Part shown: positions 12,547 to 21,175 of the stretch, piece after piece
Layout: every line of letters starts with the position of its first letter
Numbering within the stretch: the stretch's first letter is position 1
NCBI RefSeq assembly: GCF_008807075.1
Contig: NZ_CP035632.1
Coordinates: forward strand, 2,852,001-2,916,000
Direction: 5' to 3'
Length of the DNA: 64,000 nucleotides
Origin: Synechococcus sp. RSCCF101
GTDB lineage: Bacteria; Cyanobacteriota; Cyanobacteriia; PCC-6307; Cyanobiaceae
Translations under genes and position numbers: made by a program
The notes under the pieces: model-generated
Seen by the model: only the letters and a program-made list of their open reading frames with translations
Told to the model about the DNA's origin: nothing
Databases searched by the model: none

Positions 12547-14190
12547 TCAGCGGAGCGTGCCGAGCACGATCTCACCCATCTCCGCCTCTGTGAGCAGATC
12601 CCTCCAGCTCAGGGTCAGGGCGCCGCGGCCCGTGATCGACCAGCGCAGGAGCACGCGGTCGCTGCCCGGCTGACCGGGGGGGCTGAGCGGAAGGGTCAGG
12701 GGATCACCTGGCCAGGGTCGTGCCGTCTCCCGTTCCGGGTCGTCGTCCTGTCCGACAGGCATGACCACCGGCAGGCCGTCCACCATCACCACCTCCCGCT
12801 GGGAGCGCAGCGTGGGCTCACCCAGGACGAGCTCGATCGCGGGCTGGTCGGGATGCTGGCAGCCGAGCACCAGCTCCAGTGGCGTGGTGGTGGGCGTGGT
12901 CTGGCCGGCGAGGAAGAGCGGGTGCCAGCGATGCACCGACTGACGACGGTCCCAGGTGCGCAGGCTCACGCCCCGATGCAGCACATCCTGGATTGCCACG
13001 TTCGGCGTCAGCGAGAGGGCTCCCCGGGAGACGGCCTCGATCGGATGGCGGTCCAGGCAGCGCCAGCGTCCGCAGCGCTCCTGCAGCCAGCGACGCACCA
13101 GGGGCAGCCGGGCGGACCCGCCCACCGGCAGCACCGCATCGATCTGTTCCTCCGCCACGCTGCCAGCCCTGGCGCCGGTGAGCACCTCCTCCAGCATCCG
13201 GTCGAGTGCGCCCTCCAGGCCGTTCCGCTGCAGAAGATCGTCCAGTTCACTCCGCGTCAGCCTCAGCCGAGCGGTGTCCGGGTCCCCGTCACCGGTCAGT
13301 TCCACCTCCTCCGCTGGGTCCTCACGGCCGTTCACCTCAGCGTCACTGAGGCGGCACTTCAGCCGTTCGGCCGCCCGGAGCAGGGCCGCGGAAGCCGGCC
13401 GATCCGGGCAGAGATGCCGGGCGATCCAGCGATCCACATCCCGCCCGCCCAGACGGAGGCCGGCCTTGGCGATCACCCTGGCGCATCGCAGCGTCTGGCC
13501 GCCGGAGTCCCGCTGCGGCAGGTCCCGCCCCGCGAACCGGAGCAGCTGGGCAAGGGGCGCTGCCCGTCCCTCTCCCCCCTCCAGGGCGACCAGCGCCATG
13601 TCGATCGTTCCTCCGCCCAGATCCACCACGAGCAGTCGGGACCCGGCCGGCACCCCGGCACCGATGGCCGCGGCGGTGGGTTCGTCCACCAGAGCCACCT
13701 CGGGGATGTCCAGCGAGGCCACGGCCTCCATCAACCAGCTCCGGTAAGCCCTGTAGCCATCCACCGGTGCGGTCAGGACGAGCCGGTCGGGCACCAGCTC
13801 GCCGGGCAGACGCGCCCAGAGTCGCTGGATCAGCAGCGAGCCCGCAGTCTCAGCAGAGAACGCGGGAAGCGAGGCCTCGACGGGACGCTCCACGCCGGGC
13901 GGAGCACCGATCCAGCGCTTGAAATCCCGCTTCAGCTCGGTGGCGGGAGCCACATCCAGACCCGCCTCCAGCACCTGCCGGCCCACCAGGACCGCCCCAT
14001 CCGGGATCGTTCCATCGGCTCGGGCCTCCATCGCCGCTCCGCCCCGGGACCAGACCAGGCTGGGGATGACGGCAGGATCCCCGAGCGAGAGCTCCGGGAT
14101 CGCCACCAGCTCGCAGGTCGGGCTGCCGCTGGCCTGAAACGCCACGACGGTGGTGGTGCTGCCCAGGTCGATCGCAAGCGTGCCGTGCAT
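12547..14190 (-). CDS. Divergent Hsp70-family protein
   Basis: 547 residues. The nucleotide-binding domain is clear: phosphate-1 loop LAIDLGSTTTVVAFQ (about 5-19), a KRDFKRWIG segment, the connect motif LVDEPTAAAIGAG, the phosphate-2 loop LLVVDLGGGTIDMALV and adenosine motif AVLPVGGSARLPLVRRW. The remaining 160 residues do not look like a canonical DnaK substrate domain and the EEVD-type tail and obvious helical lid are missing. It is shorter than DnaK (about 640). It is not dnaK2 or dnaK3 by this tail. Its partner may be the membrane-anchored protein downstream. Confidence 0.85.
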   Translation of the reverse strand: MHGTLAIDLGSTTTVVAFQASGSPTCELVAIPELSLGDPAVIPSLVWSRGGAAMEARADGTIPDGAVLVGRQVLEAGLDVAPATELKRDFKRWIGAPPGVERPVEASLPAFSAETAGSLLIQRLWARLPGELVPDRLVLTAPVDGYRAYRSWLMEAVASLDIPEVALVDEPTAAAIGAGVPAGSRLLVVDLGGGTIDMALVALEGGEGRAAPLAQLLRFAGRDLPQRDSGGQTLRCARVIAKAGLRLGGRDVDRWIARHLCPDRPASAALLRAAERLKCRLSDAEVNGREDPAEEVELTGDGDPDTARLRLTRSELDDLLQRNGLEGALDRMLEEVLTGARAGSVAEEQIDAVLPVGGSARLPLVRRWLQERCGRWRCLDRHPIEAVSRGALSLTPNVAIQDVLHRGVSLRTWDRRQSVHRWHPLFLAGQTTPTTTPLELVLGCQHPDQPAIELVLGEPTLRSQREVVMVDGLPVVMPVGQDDDPERETARPWPGDPLTLPLSPPGQPGSDRVLLRWSITGRGALTLSWRDLLTEAEMGEIVLGTLR

Positions 14191-14275
14191 GGCTGAGTTC
14201 TTGAAGCTTTCCTGCTGGCGGGTTCCTCAGGCGCGCTCCCTCGCCAGCTTGGGAAGAGACGGTCGATCAAGTGTC

Positions 14276-14566
14276 ATGGGTGGAGAGCGCCTGCAGCGAC
14301 TTCTGTTCTCCTTCTACAGGGAGGAGCCTCACCTCTGGGATCGCCTCGAGCCGCTGCAGGACTGCCAGTTCTCCCGCCTCTGGGGGGTGCTTCGGGTCCA
14401 TTGCGTCGACGGCGCCCACCTGGAGGAGGTCAACGCCCTGATCGATCTGCTCAGAGCCCCGATCCTGGCCCTGGGCCTGGCCAGGCAGATCGTGCTCCGG
14501 GCGCCCGGCCGGCCCACGCGCAGCTACCCCGTGCGGGTGAGCCTTTCGCCGGATCTCCTGGCCTGA
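14276..14566 (+). CDS. Small protein of unknown function
   Basis: 96 residues from the ATG at 14276 (MGGERLQRLLFSFYREEPHL). It is rich in Leu, Arg and Val, with RLWGVLRVHCVDGAHLEEV and RQIVLRAPGRPTRSYPVRVS; the pattern suggests a small mixed alpha/beta fold. There is no signal peptide or membrane helix. It is divergent from the Hsp70-like gene and lies 43 bp upstream of rpoZ on the same strand. I do not recognise the family. Coding potential is supported by position, codon use and lack of overlap. Confidence 0.6.
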   Translation: MGGERLQRLLFSFYREEPHLWDRLEPLQDCQFSRLWGVLRVHCVDGAHLEEVNALIDLLRAPILALGLARQIVLRAPGRPTRSYPVRVSLSPDLLA

Positions 14567-14609
14567 GGGCCTCGCCTAGAGTCAGCTTCTCCGTTGCCGC
14601 ACCTCGCGC

Positions 14610-14834
14610 TTGAGCCTTCATCCCAATGCCAACGACCTCGCCCAGAGGGCCGAGAGTCTGATCGCCAAGTCGAGCAACCGGTATCTCACCACCGTGAGGG
14701 TTGCCTTCCGCGCCAAGCAGCGCCGCTTTGACGATTTCGACGGCCTGCTCGAGGAAGCACCCCTGAAGCCCGTTCAGCGGGCGATCGTGGAACTCAGCGA
14801 TGAACAGGACCAGCCCGCTCTGCTCGCCGGCTGA
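14610..14834 (+). CDS. rpoZ: RNA polymerase subunit omega
   Basis: 74 residues from a TTG start. The sequence [20 protein letters not shown], then [15 protein letters not shown] and [20 protein letters not shown], fits the cyanobacterial omega subunit. Omega helps assemble beta-prime. Just upstream, CCTAGAGTCAGCTT at 14575-14588 resembles the -10 region of the small gene at 45749, so it may have its own promoter (TAGAGT at 14577-14582). No ATG is available in frame. Confidence 0.88.
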   Translation: MSLHPNANDLAQRAESLIAKSSNRYLTTVRVAFRAKQRRFDDFDGLLEEAPLKPVQRAIVELSDEQDQPALLAG

Positions 14835-14878
14835 GTCGGCTGCAGTGAACCGCTGGTCTGACCTCCCGATCAGGACGG

Positions 14879-15289
14879 GTGATCGTTGAGGAGGGACCTG
14901 GTTGGCGGTTCAGCCTGGACAGAACCCGCGAGACCCATGCCCTGCTGCTTGCCGGAGAGGATTGGGCTGCGGAGTTCACGCTGCAGGAGGGTCACGACCT
15001 GGCCCGCGCGGCGGCCGATCTGGAGCGGGAATGGTCTCGCTGCTCGGCGAATCTGATGCCCGAGGAGGAGCTCTGCCTGGAGCTCGAGCGTGGTGAGCTG
15101 TGGGTTCAGCTGGAGGGCTGTCGCCAGCAGCGCACGCTCCGGTTCGTCCTCACGCCGGCGCAGCCCGGCCGTCGCGGCGTCGAGGGGGCCTGGCACGGAG
15201 CGGCGACCCGCGCGCTGATGGCCTCGCTGCGGTTGCTGCGACAGGGGGCTCTCACCGATGCCGGTGGCGTTGACGCCTCACCCGTCTGA
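14879..15289 (+). CDS. DUF1818 family protein
   Basis: 136 residues from a GTG start. The opening VEEGPGWRFSLD and ALLLAGEDWAAEFTLQEGHDLARAAADL pattern, with ELCLELERGELWVQLEG and FVLTPAQPGRRGVEGAWHGAA, matches the cyanobacteria-specific DUF1818 family, which has no known function. It probably follows rpoZ in one transcript (44 bp gap). Its 3' end overlaps the convergent membrane-protein gene by 12 bp. Confidence 0.82.
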   Translation: MIVEEGPGWRFSLDRTRETHALLLAGEDWAAEFTLQEGHDLARAAADLEREWSRCSANLMPEEELCLELERGELWVQLEGCRQQRTLRFVLTPAQPGRRGVEGAWHGAATRALMASLRLLRQGALTDAGGVDASPV

Positions 15290-16006
15290 ATGGCGCCGCT
15301 GCCAGCGGCGAAAGCAGCTGATCTGGATCAGGATTGCCATCGGCAGGCTGATCAGCACCCCGCCCACCATCAGCAGCAGCCCCCCGGCCGCGACCGCCAC
15401 CATCAGCAGCAGCAGCAGTGTGGCTTCGAACCGGTGTGCCGCCAGCACCCGGTGGCTGCTCCGGATCGCCTCGAAGGGGCCCCGCCGGGTCAGCACCGCC
15501 ATGGGAAGGGCGAACAGCTGGGTGATGATCTGCTCCAGGGCCACCAGTCCCACCGCGGCAAGCAGCACGAGACCGGCGAAGTCGGACAGGGGCTGAATCA
15601 GCACCCATCCCCCCAGGGCGAGCAGGGCCAGGCCGGCCACCAACAGGATCTGGAGCGCCGGAACCAGAAGTGCCCTGCGCAGGGCCTCCGGCAGGGGGGG
15701 CTGTCCGCTGCTGCGCTGCTCCAGACCGTCACCGAAACGCATCACCAGCGCCACGGTCAGCGGTGGCATGGTCAGGCTGAGGGCGGTCAACACGAGGGAT
15801 GGAATCAGCAGAGCCCCCCGCGCTCCCCGTTCACTCTCCTGGAGAGCGCGGGCCAGAAGCCCGAGGCCGATGAAGGCGGCACTCCCCGCAGCGGAGAGAC
15901 CCAGAAAGCGCCAGGGCGCCTGATGGAACAGATCCCAGGCCTGACTCAGACTGGCCCCCGGCCTCAGTGGCTCATCGTCCCCTTGACGTGCGGGTTCAGG
16001 GGGCAC
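15278..16006 (-). CDS. Multi-pass membrane protein of unknown function
   Basis: 242 residues from a GTG start. After a soluble N terminus there are about five or six hydrophobic segments (near 34-52, 66-88, 112-135, 140-168, 195-228). The pattern 'SLSQAWDLFHQAPWRFLGL' then paired helices, and RGPFEAIRSSHRVLAAH, resembles bacterial DUF975-like or glycerophosphoryl-diester-associated membrane domains, but the match is loose. No catalytic motif was seen. It lies 11 bp after the EVE-domain gene on the same strand. Confidence 0.7.
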   Translation of the reverse strand: MPPEPARQGDDEPLRPGASLSQAWDLFHQAPWRFLGLSAAGSAAFIGLGLLARALQESERGARGALLIPSLVLTALSLTMPPLTVALVMRFGDGLEQRSSGQPPLPEALRRALLVPALQILLVAGLALLALGGWVLIQPLSDFAGLVLLAAVGLVALEQIITQLFALPMAVLTRRGPFEAIRSSHRVLAAHRFEATLLLLLMVAVAAGGLLLMVGGVLISLPMAILIQISCFRRWQRRHSDG

Positions 16007-16017
16007 GGTGCGTCGGG

Positions 16018-16479
16018 TCAGGCGCCTGCGGGGATCATGGCGAGGATCCTCTCCGCAACGCTGTCCGGAACGGGCAGAACCGAGAGACGGTTGCCGCGCC
16101 GCACCAGGATGAACTCCTCCGGTGTGAAGGTCTCCCGGAGCGTCGGCAGGTCGATGATGCCTGGGTAGGTGCGGCGGTGGCGGAGCCTGGCGCAGTCCCA
16201 GCGGGGGCGTTCGGGAGAGGAGGCGGGATCGAAATAGGGAGACGTGGTGTCGAACTGGCTGGGATCGATCACACCGGTTTCGATCACCTCCATCTCGCCG
16301 ACGATGCCGGTCGGCCTGGCATTGGAGTGGTAGAAGAACACCAGCTCTCCCGGCTGCATCGTGCGCATGTGATTGCGCGCCTGGTAGTTGCGGATCCCAT
16401 CCCAGAGCGTGATGGTTTCTCTGGCCAGATCGCTGATGCTGTAGGCCGAAGGTTCACTCTTCATCAGCCAGGTGGCCAT
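16018..16479 (-). CDS. EVE domain-containing protein
   Basis: 153 residues from the ATG at 16479 (MATWLMKSEPSAYSISDL). The WLMKSEP start, WDGIRNYQARNHMRTMQPGE, ELVFFYHSNARPTGIVGEME and YFDPASSPERPRW are hallmarks of the EVE fold, which in several families reads modified bases in nucleic acids. The physiological ligand in cyanobacteria is not known. An ATG at 16503 would add eight residues. It follows murD on the same strand. Confidence 0.9.
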   Translation of the reverse strand: MATWLMKSEPSAYSISDLARETITLWDGIRNYQARNHMRTMQPGELVFFYHSNARPTGIVGEMEVIETGVIDPSQFDTTSPYFDPASSPERPRWDCARLRHRRTYPGIIDLPTLRETFTPEEFILVRRGNRLSVLPVPDSVAERILAMIPAGA

Positions 16480-16528
16480 CGGCAGTTCAGGCGGGCCTGC
16501 CATCCTGACGCGCTGGCCGATCGCAGGC

Positions 16529-17911
16529 TCAGAGCGCTTCGACCAGGTGCCGAAACTGATCGCCGCGATCCTCGAAATCACGGAACTGATCGAAACTGGC
16601 GCAGGCCGGTGAGAGCAGCAGGGTGCGACAGCCCAGTTGCCGGGCCAGATCAAGACCGATCGGAACGGCGTCATTCAGGCCGGTGCAGAGGGTGACCCGG
16701 CCGGGGTAGCCAGCGGCAGTGAGCTGCTCCGCCAGAGCCTGCCGCGAGGCGCCATAGAGCACCACGGCCGCGGCACGGTGGCTGAGTTGTCGGATCCAGG
16801 GCTCCGGGTCTCCCGTCTTGGCCTGGCCGCCCGCCAGGACCACCGCCGGGGCATCGATCGCGGCCAGGCCGACTTCGGCGGCATCGAAGTTCGTCGCCTT
16901 GCTGTCGTTGATGATCGTGAGACCGTCAAGCTGTCGCAGCGTCTCCAGGCGGTGGGGCACCCCCTTGAAGGAACGGAAGCCTGGCTCCAGCCTGGATCCT
17001 TCGACGCCCAGGGCGAGGGCGGCTCCGCAGCAGAGCAGCATGTTCTGCCGGTTGTGACGCCCGGGCATGGCGAGGGCGGAGACGGGCAGAATCCGGTCCT
17101 CCTCTGATCGGATCCAGTCCCCCTCGACCCAGAGGAAGGGGGCGATGCCCCCCGGCAGGGCGGACCGGTCGCCGGCGGTGACCCAGAGGGCCTGATCCCA
17201 GCTGGCGGCGAAGCGGGCGATGTCGGGATCGTCCGCGTTGAGGATCCGGTGCTGCGAGCGTTCGAGCAGTCCGCGCTTGATCGCCCGGTAGGCCTCGATG
17301 GTGCCGTGACGTTCGAGATGGTCGGGTGTGAGCGTGGTCCAGACCCCGACCCGGGGTGCGATGCAGGCTGCCGCCTCGATCTGGTAGCTGCTCAGTTCCG
17401 CCACCACGGCCTCGGGGGCCGCCCCGCCATGCCGTTCCAGAGCCAGCTCGGTGGCCGAGAACCCCACGTTCCCGCACATCGGTGCGTCCAGCCCGGCCTG
17501 GGTCAGCACATGGTTGAGCAGGTGGGTGACCGTTGTCTTGCCGTTGGTGCCGGTGATGCCGACCCAGGGCGTGTGCCGCAGGGTCTGCCAGGCCACCACC
17601 ATCTCTCCGTCGACCTGAATGCCGCTCCGGCGCATCGCCTCGATGGCCGGGTGATCCCATGCGATCCCTGGAGAGAGGATCACCCGTGTGATGGCCGTGC
17701 CGGGTGGCGCGGCCGCCCGGACAGCGTCCGGTGTGAGCGGGCAGCCCAGGGCGACGGCGATGCCCTCAGCTCTCAGGGCTGCGGCGCGCTCCTGCTGAAG
17801 AACGCCCTCGGCCGAGTCGATTCCCACCACGATCGTGCCCGGAGCCCGGCTCAGAAGACGGGCTGCACCGAGGCCGGATCGGCCGAGACCGATGACGGCG
17901 GTGGCATCCAT
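16529..17911 (-). CDS. murD: UDP-N-acetylmuramoylalanine--D-glutamate ligase
   Basis: 460 residues from the ATG at 17911; a TTG five codons upstream is possible. It adds D-Glu to UDP-MurNAc-Ala in the cytoplasm. The Rossmann start AVIGLGRSGLGAARLL, the Mur-ligase P-loop WVGITGTNGKTTVTHLLNH, the VAELSSYQIE metal region, TPDHLERHG, RHNRQNMLL, and NDSKATNFDAAEVGL are all present. The C-terminal domain ends LLLSPACASFDQFRDFEDRG. It is complete. Confidence 0.96.
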   Translation of the reverse strand: MDATAVIGLGRSGLGAARLLSRAPGTIVVGIDSAEGVLQQERAAALRAEGIAVALGCPLTPDAVRAAAPPGTAITRVILSPGIAWDHPAIEAMRRSGIQVDGEMVVAWQTLRHTPWVGITGTNGKTTVTHLLNHVLTQAGLDAPMCGNVGFSATELALERHGGAAPEAVVAELSSYQIEAAACIAPRVGVWTTLTPDHLERHGTIEAYRAIKRGLLERSQHRILNADDPDIARFAASWDQALWVTAGDRSALPGGIAPFLWVEGDWIRSEEDRILPVSALAMPGRHNRQNMLLCCGAALALGVEGSRLEPGFRSFKGVPHRLETLRQLDGLTIINDSKATNFDAAEVGLAAIDAPAVVLAGGQAKTGDPEPWIRQLSHRAAAVVLYGASRQALAEQLTAAGYPGRVTLCTGLNDAVPIGLDLARQLGCRTLLLSPACASFDQFRDFEDRGDQFRHLVEAL

Positions 17912-17945
17912 CAGACCGGTCGGCAACGGAGGTTGTGAGAACGAA

Positions 17946-18017
17946 TGGGCGATACTGGAATCGAACCAGTGACTCCTACCGTGTCAAGGTAGTGCTCTAC
18001 CTCTGAGCTAATCGCCC
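17946..18017 (-). tRNA. tRNA-Val (anticodon GAC)
   Basis: Read on the minus strand, a 7-bp acceptor stem (GGGCGAT/ATCGCCC), a 4-bp D stem (GCTC/GAGC), an anticodon stem CTACC/GGTAG with loop TTGACAC, and a T arm ACTGG-TTCGATT-CCAGT fold as a cloverleaf. The discriminator base is A and CCA is not encoded. The anticodon GAC decodes GUC/GUU. Confidence 0.96.
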
Positions 18018-18130
18018 GGTCGGAGAACGTCAGAGCCCAGGCCTGAATTCCCTCCGTGACGTCGCCGCCCGGACAGGGGATCAACCCCTCGTGCGACACC
18101 AGGAACCTAGCAGTTGCCCTGCTGAGGCCC

Positions 18131-18919
18131 TCAGCTGCGCGCCAGCTCCAGTCGCCATCGGTCCAGCTTCGTCTGGCTGATCTGTTCCACGCTCACCTCG
18201 CCCCGATCGGCCAGCTGGAGGCGATCTCCGGCTGACACCGGCCTGCTGGGCTGGCTCACCGTTTCCCAGTTCAGACGGATGCCGCCGCTGCGGATCAGCC
18301 TGGCGGCCCGGGCGCGGGAGATCCCGAATCCGGCCGAGGCCACGGCATCCAGCCGGCAGGAGGCCTCGATCGAGGTGAAGCGACGGGCAGCCCGGCGCTG
18401 GGGCGGCTGCAGCCAGTCGCAATCGATCCGCTCCAGCCTCAGCTCGAGATCCCGCAGCCTCACGCCGCGGCCGTCCAGCTGCCCGGCCGTCGTGTCCGTG
18501 CAGACCATCTGGCCGCCGCGGTCGCCGCACAGCCAGGCATCTCCCAGTGCGCCGGAGCTGACGCCCAGGCTTTCCACGGCCTGCCTCAGCTCGTCGCCGC
18601 TGGGCCGATCGAAGAGGAAGTTCGCATGCACGGCCAGGCCCTCACAGCCGGCGGCGGCGGCGGGGTCCGGGCCCGGTTGCTCCGCACGGCTGAAGATCAG
18701 TCGGCGGCGCTCCGCACCGGGCACCCCGCCATGGCTCTGCACCTGAAGCTCGCTGAGAACGGACAACCGCTCCGTCAGCTCATGCCAGATCGGGCCGGGC
18801 AGAAACGGGGTCACCTGCACGGTCCAGGTGCGCAGACTCGCCTCGGCCTGCACAAGGAGGGGGCGCAGCGCATCCGGATTGCGGCAGTCCCTCAGGAGGG
18901 CGCTCAGGCCTCCACTCAC
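18131..18919 (-). CDS. Photosystem II S4-domain protein
   Basis: 262 residues from a GTG at 18919, which overlaps the stop of the upstream gene (GTGA). The C-terminal part is an S4 RNA-binding domain: ASAGFGISRARAARLIRSGG, then IRLNWETVSQPSRPVSAGD. The N-terminal part matches the TIGR03069-type protein (QAEASLRTWTVQVTPFLPG; RRRLIFSRAE). The family is found in organisms with photosystem II, but its exact role is unknown. The frame is open for another 32 codons upstream, entirely inside the preceding gene. Confidence 0.85.
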   Translation of the reverse strand: MSGGLSALLRDCRNPDALRPLLVQAEASLRTWTVQVTPFLPGPIWHELTERLSVLSELQVQSHGGVPGAERRRLIFSRAEQPGPDPAAAAGCEGLAVHANFLFDRPSGDELRQAVESLGVSSGALGDAWLCGDRGGQMVCTDTTAGQLDGRGVRLRDLELRLERIDCDWLQPPQRRAARRFTSIEASCRLDAVASAGFGISRARAARLIRSGGIRLNWETVSQPSRPVSAGDRLQLADRGEVSVEQISQTKLDRWRLELARS

Positions 18920-19416
18920 GAATCGGAGAGCCTCACCACGCCGGCCATCGCCTGACGCTGCAGCAGCGGCCAGGGCAGAGGCACACCCATGGGCGTCTCG
19001 ATCAGCAGCAGCCATTTGCCTTCATTGAGGCGGTTCCGGAGCACGCGCACGGCGTCATCGCTGTCGGAGGTGACGCTGGCGGCCGCGGCGATGCTGCCCA
19101 TCCAGCCGGAGCCCATCCCGAGGATTCCGCCCAGGACGGCCTCGCCGATGGCTCCGGCGAAGGCGAACGGGTGGATGTCGGCGATCTGGGTGAAGGTGGC
19201 GCCGGCGAAGAAGCCGAACGGCATCAGCCACAGCGCCATCCGTTGCTGCCGGCGCCGCCGGCCGATGTTGGGGGAGAGGAGGTCCACGGCGTCCACCGGT
19301 GTCTCGCCCTCTCCGATGCGCTCGAGCCGGGAGGGGCCGGGCTCCTGGCGTTCGAGCGCGCTGCAGAGGTCGTCGAGCTGAGACCGCTTCGAGAGCACGA
19401 CGACGCAGGTGGCCAC
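18916..19416 (-). CDS. Conserved membrane protein of unknown function
   Basis: 166 residues from a GTG start. The N terminus (about 1-55) is soluble and starts with a strand-like ATCVVVLSKRSQLDDLCSAL. A central part has two Gly/Ala-rich hydrophobic stretches (MALWLMPFGFFAGATFTQI and AIGEAVLGGILGMGSGWMGS). The C terminus (RVLRNRLNEGKWLLLIETP) looks like another soluble strand-helix unit. Coupling by a 4-bp overlap to the PSII S4 gene suggests a shared photosynthesis-linked role, but that is only inference. I do not recognise a named function. Confidence 0.72.
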   Translation of the reverse strand: MATCVVVLSKRSQLDDLCSALERQEPGPSRLERIGEGETPVDAVDLLSPNIGRRRRQQRMALWLMPFGFFAGATFTQIADIHPFAFAGAIGEAVLGGILGMGSGWMGSIAAAASVTSDSDDAVRVLRNRLNEGKWLLLIETPMGVPLPWPLLQRQAMAGVVRLSDS

Positions 19417-19555
19417 GGGTACCGGGGGATCGGGCTGCCCATTCTGTCGTGCGAGTCCGGAGGCCCAGGCCCGGGAAAGGGCCTCAGGGGCCGATCCCTA
19501 CACTTCAACCGGCCACGGGCACTCGCCCGGCTCGCCCTCACCCACGGCCCCGTTC

Positions 19556-21142
19556 ATGACCAAGGTTCTGGTTTCCGACCCCATCGATCAGGCAGGAATC
19601 GACATCCTGTCGCAGGTGGCCCAGGTCGATGTCCGGACCGGTCTCAGCGCTGACCAGTTGAAGGAGGTCATCGGTGAGTACGACGGCCTGATGATCCGCT
19701 CCGGCACCCAGGTCACCGCCGACATCCTCGAAGCGGCCGGAAGCCTGCGCATCATCGGGCGTGCGGGTGTCGGCGTCGACAACGTCGATGTTCCCGCCGC
19801 CACCCAGCGCGGCGTGCTGGTGGTCAACTCACCGGAGGGAAACACGGTCGCGGCGGCGGAACATGCCCTGGCTCTGATGCTGGGTCTCTCGCGCCATGTG
19901 GCCCAGGCTCACGCCAGCATGCGCAGCGGCGGCTGGGACCGCAAGAAGTACGTCGGCAACGAGCTCTACAAGAAGACCCTCGGCATCATCGGTCTGGGGA
20001 AGATCGGCTCCCATGTGGCCCGTGTCGCCAGGGCGATGGGCATGGATCTTCTGGCTTACGACCCTTTCATCTCGGCTGAGCGGGCTCAGCAGATGCAGGT
20101 GCGCCTGACCGACCTCGACCGCGTCTTCGCCGAGGCGGATTACATCACGCTCCACCTTCCCCGCACGCCGGAGACGGAGAACCTGGTCAATGCCGAGCTG
20201 CTGCGCTCGATGAAGCCATCGGCCCGCATCGTGAACTGTGCCCGGGGCGGCATCGTGGACGAGGCGGCCCTGGCGGAGGCCGTGCGCTCCGGCGTCATCG
20301 CCGGTGCCGCCATCGATGTCTTCGCCAGCGAGCCCCTCGACCCGGCCTCCCCCCTGCGCGGCGTGGAGGAACACCTGCTCCTCACGCCCCATCTGGGTGC
20401 CTCCACCGCTGAGGCGCAGGAGAACGTGGCCATCGACGTGGCGGAGCAGATCCGGGATGTGCTGCTCGGCCTGCCGGCCCGCAGCGCGGTGAACATCCCC
20501 GGCCTCACACCGGAGGTGATGGAGCGGCTCAAGCCCCACCTGCAGCTCGCGGAAACCCTCGGCCATCTGCTCAGCCAGATCAGCGGCGGACCGCTCGATC
20601 AGCTGGAAGTGCGCCTCCAGGGGGAGTTCGCCACCTACCCATCCCAGCCCCTGGTGGTGGCGGCCCTGAAGGGCCTTCTCTCCAGTGCCCTGGGCGAGCG
20701 CATCAACTACGTGAACGCCTCACTGGAGGCCCGTGGCCGCGGCATCCATGTGGTTGAGATCCGGGATGAATCCAGCCGTGATTTCGCCGGGGGGTCCCTG
20801 CAGCTGGCCTCGCGCGGAGGGCAGGGCGACCATCAGGTCACCGGTTCGGTCTTCGCCGATGGAGTGCTGCGCATCACCGCCATCGATGAGTTCCCCGTCA
20901 ACGTTCCTCCCAGCCGGCACATGCTGTTCACCCGCCACCGGGACATGCCGGGGATCATCGGCCAGCTGGGATCTCTTCTGGGTGAGCACAACGTGAACAT
21001 CGCCTCGATGCAGGTCGGCCGCCGCATCGTCCGCGGCGATGCGGTGATGGTGCTGAGCATCGACGATCCGATTCCCCCCAGCCTGCTGGCCAGCATCCAC
21101 ACGATCAACGGCATCCAGCAGGCTCACCCCGTCACCCTCTGA
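19556..21142 (+). CDS. serA: D-3-phosphoglycerate dehydrogenase
   Basis: 528 residues from the ATG at 19556. It catalyses the first step of phosphorylated serine synthesis. IGRAGVGVDNVDVPAA, the NAD fold LGIIGLGKIGSHVARVA, the catalytic NCARGGIVDEAAL and PHLGASTAEAQENV are seen. An intervening domain (about 310-445) and a C-terminal ACT domain (FTRHRDMPGIIGQLGSLLGE, about 455-528) give the long type-1 form, consistent with serine feedback. TACACT at 19499-19504 is a possible -10 box. Upstream frame extension was rejected as non-conserved. Confidence 0.96.
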   Translation: MTKVLVSDPIDQAGIDILSQVAQVDVRTGLSADQLKEVIGEYDGLMIRSGTQVTADILEAAGSLRIIGRAGVGVDNVDVPAATQRGVLVVNSPEGNTVAAAEHALALMLGLSRHVAQAHASMRSGGWDRKKYVGNELYKKTLGIIGLGKIGSHVARVARAMGMDLLAYDPFISAERAQQMQVRLTDLDRVFAEADYITLHLPRTPETENLVNAELLRSMKPSARIVNCARGGIVDEAALAEAVRSGVIAGAAIDVFASEPLDPASPLRGVEEHLLLTPHLGASTAEAQENVAIDVAEQIRDVLLGLPARSAVNIPGLTPEVMERLKPHLQLAETLGHLLSQISGGPLDQLEVRLQGEFATYPSQPLVVAALKGLLSSALGERINYVNASLEARGRGIHVVEIRDESSRDFAGGSLQLASRGGQGDHQVTGSVFADGVLRITAIDEFPVNVPPSRHMLFTRHRDMPGIIGQLGSLLGEHNVNIASMQVGRRIVRGDAVMVLSIDDPIPPSLLASIHTINGIQQAHPVTL

Positions 21143-21175
21143 GCGGACTCCGGTCCAGGGACGGCTGAGGTGGCC

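Noticed and set aside
15380-15425. CAGCAGC-type run as a microsatellite
   Set aside because: It encodes Leu-rich membrane helices of the minus-strand gene; the run is imperfect and explained by codon use.
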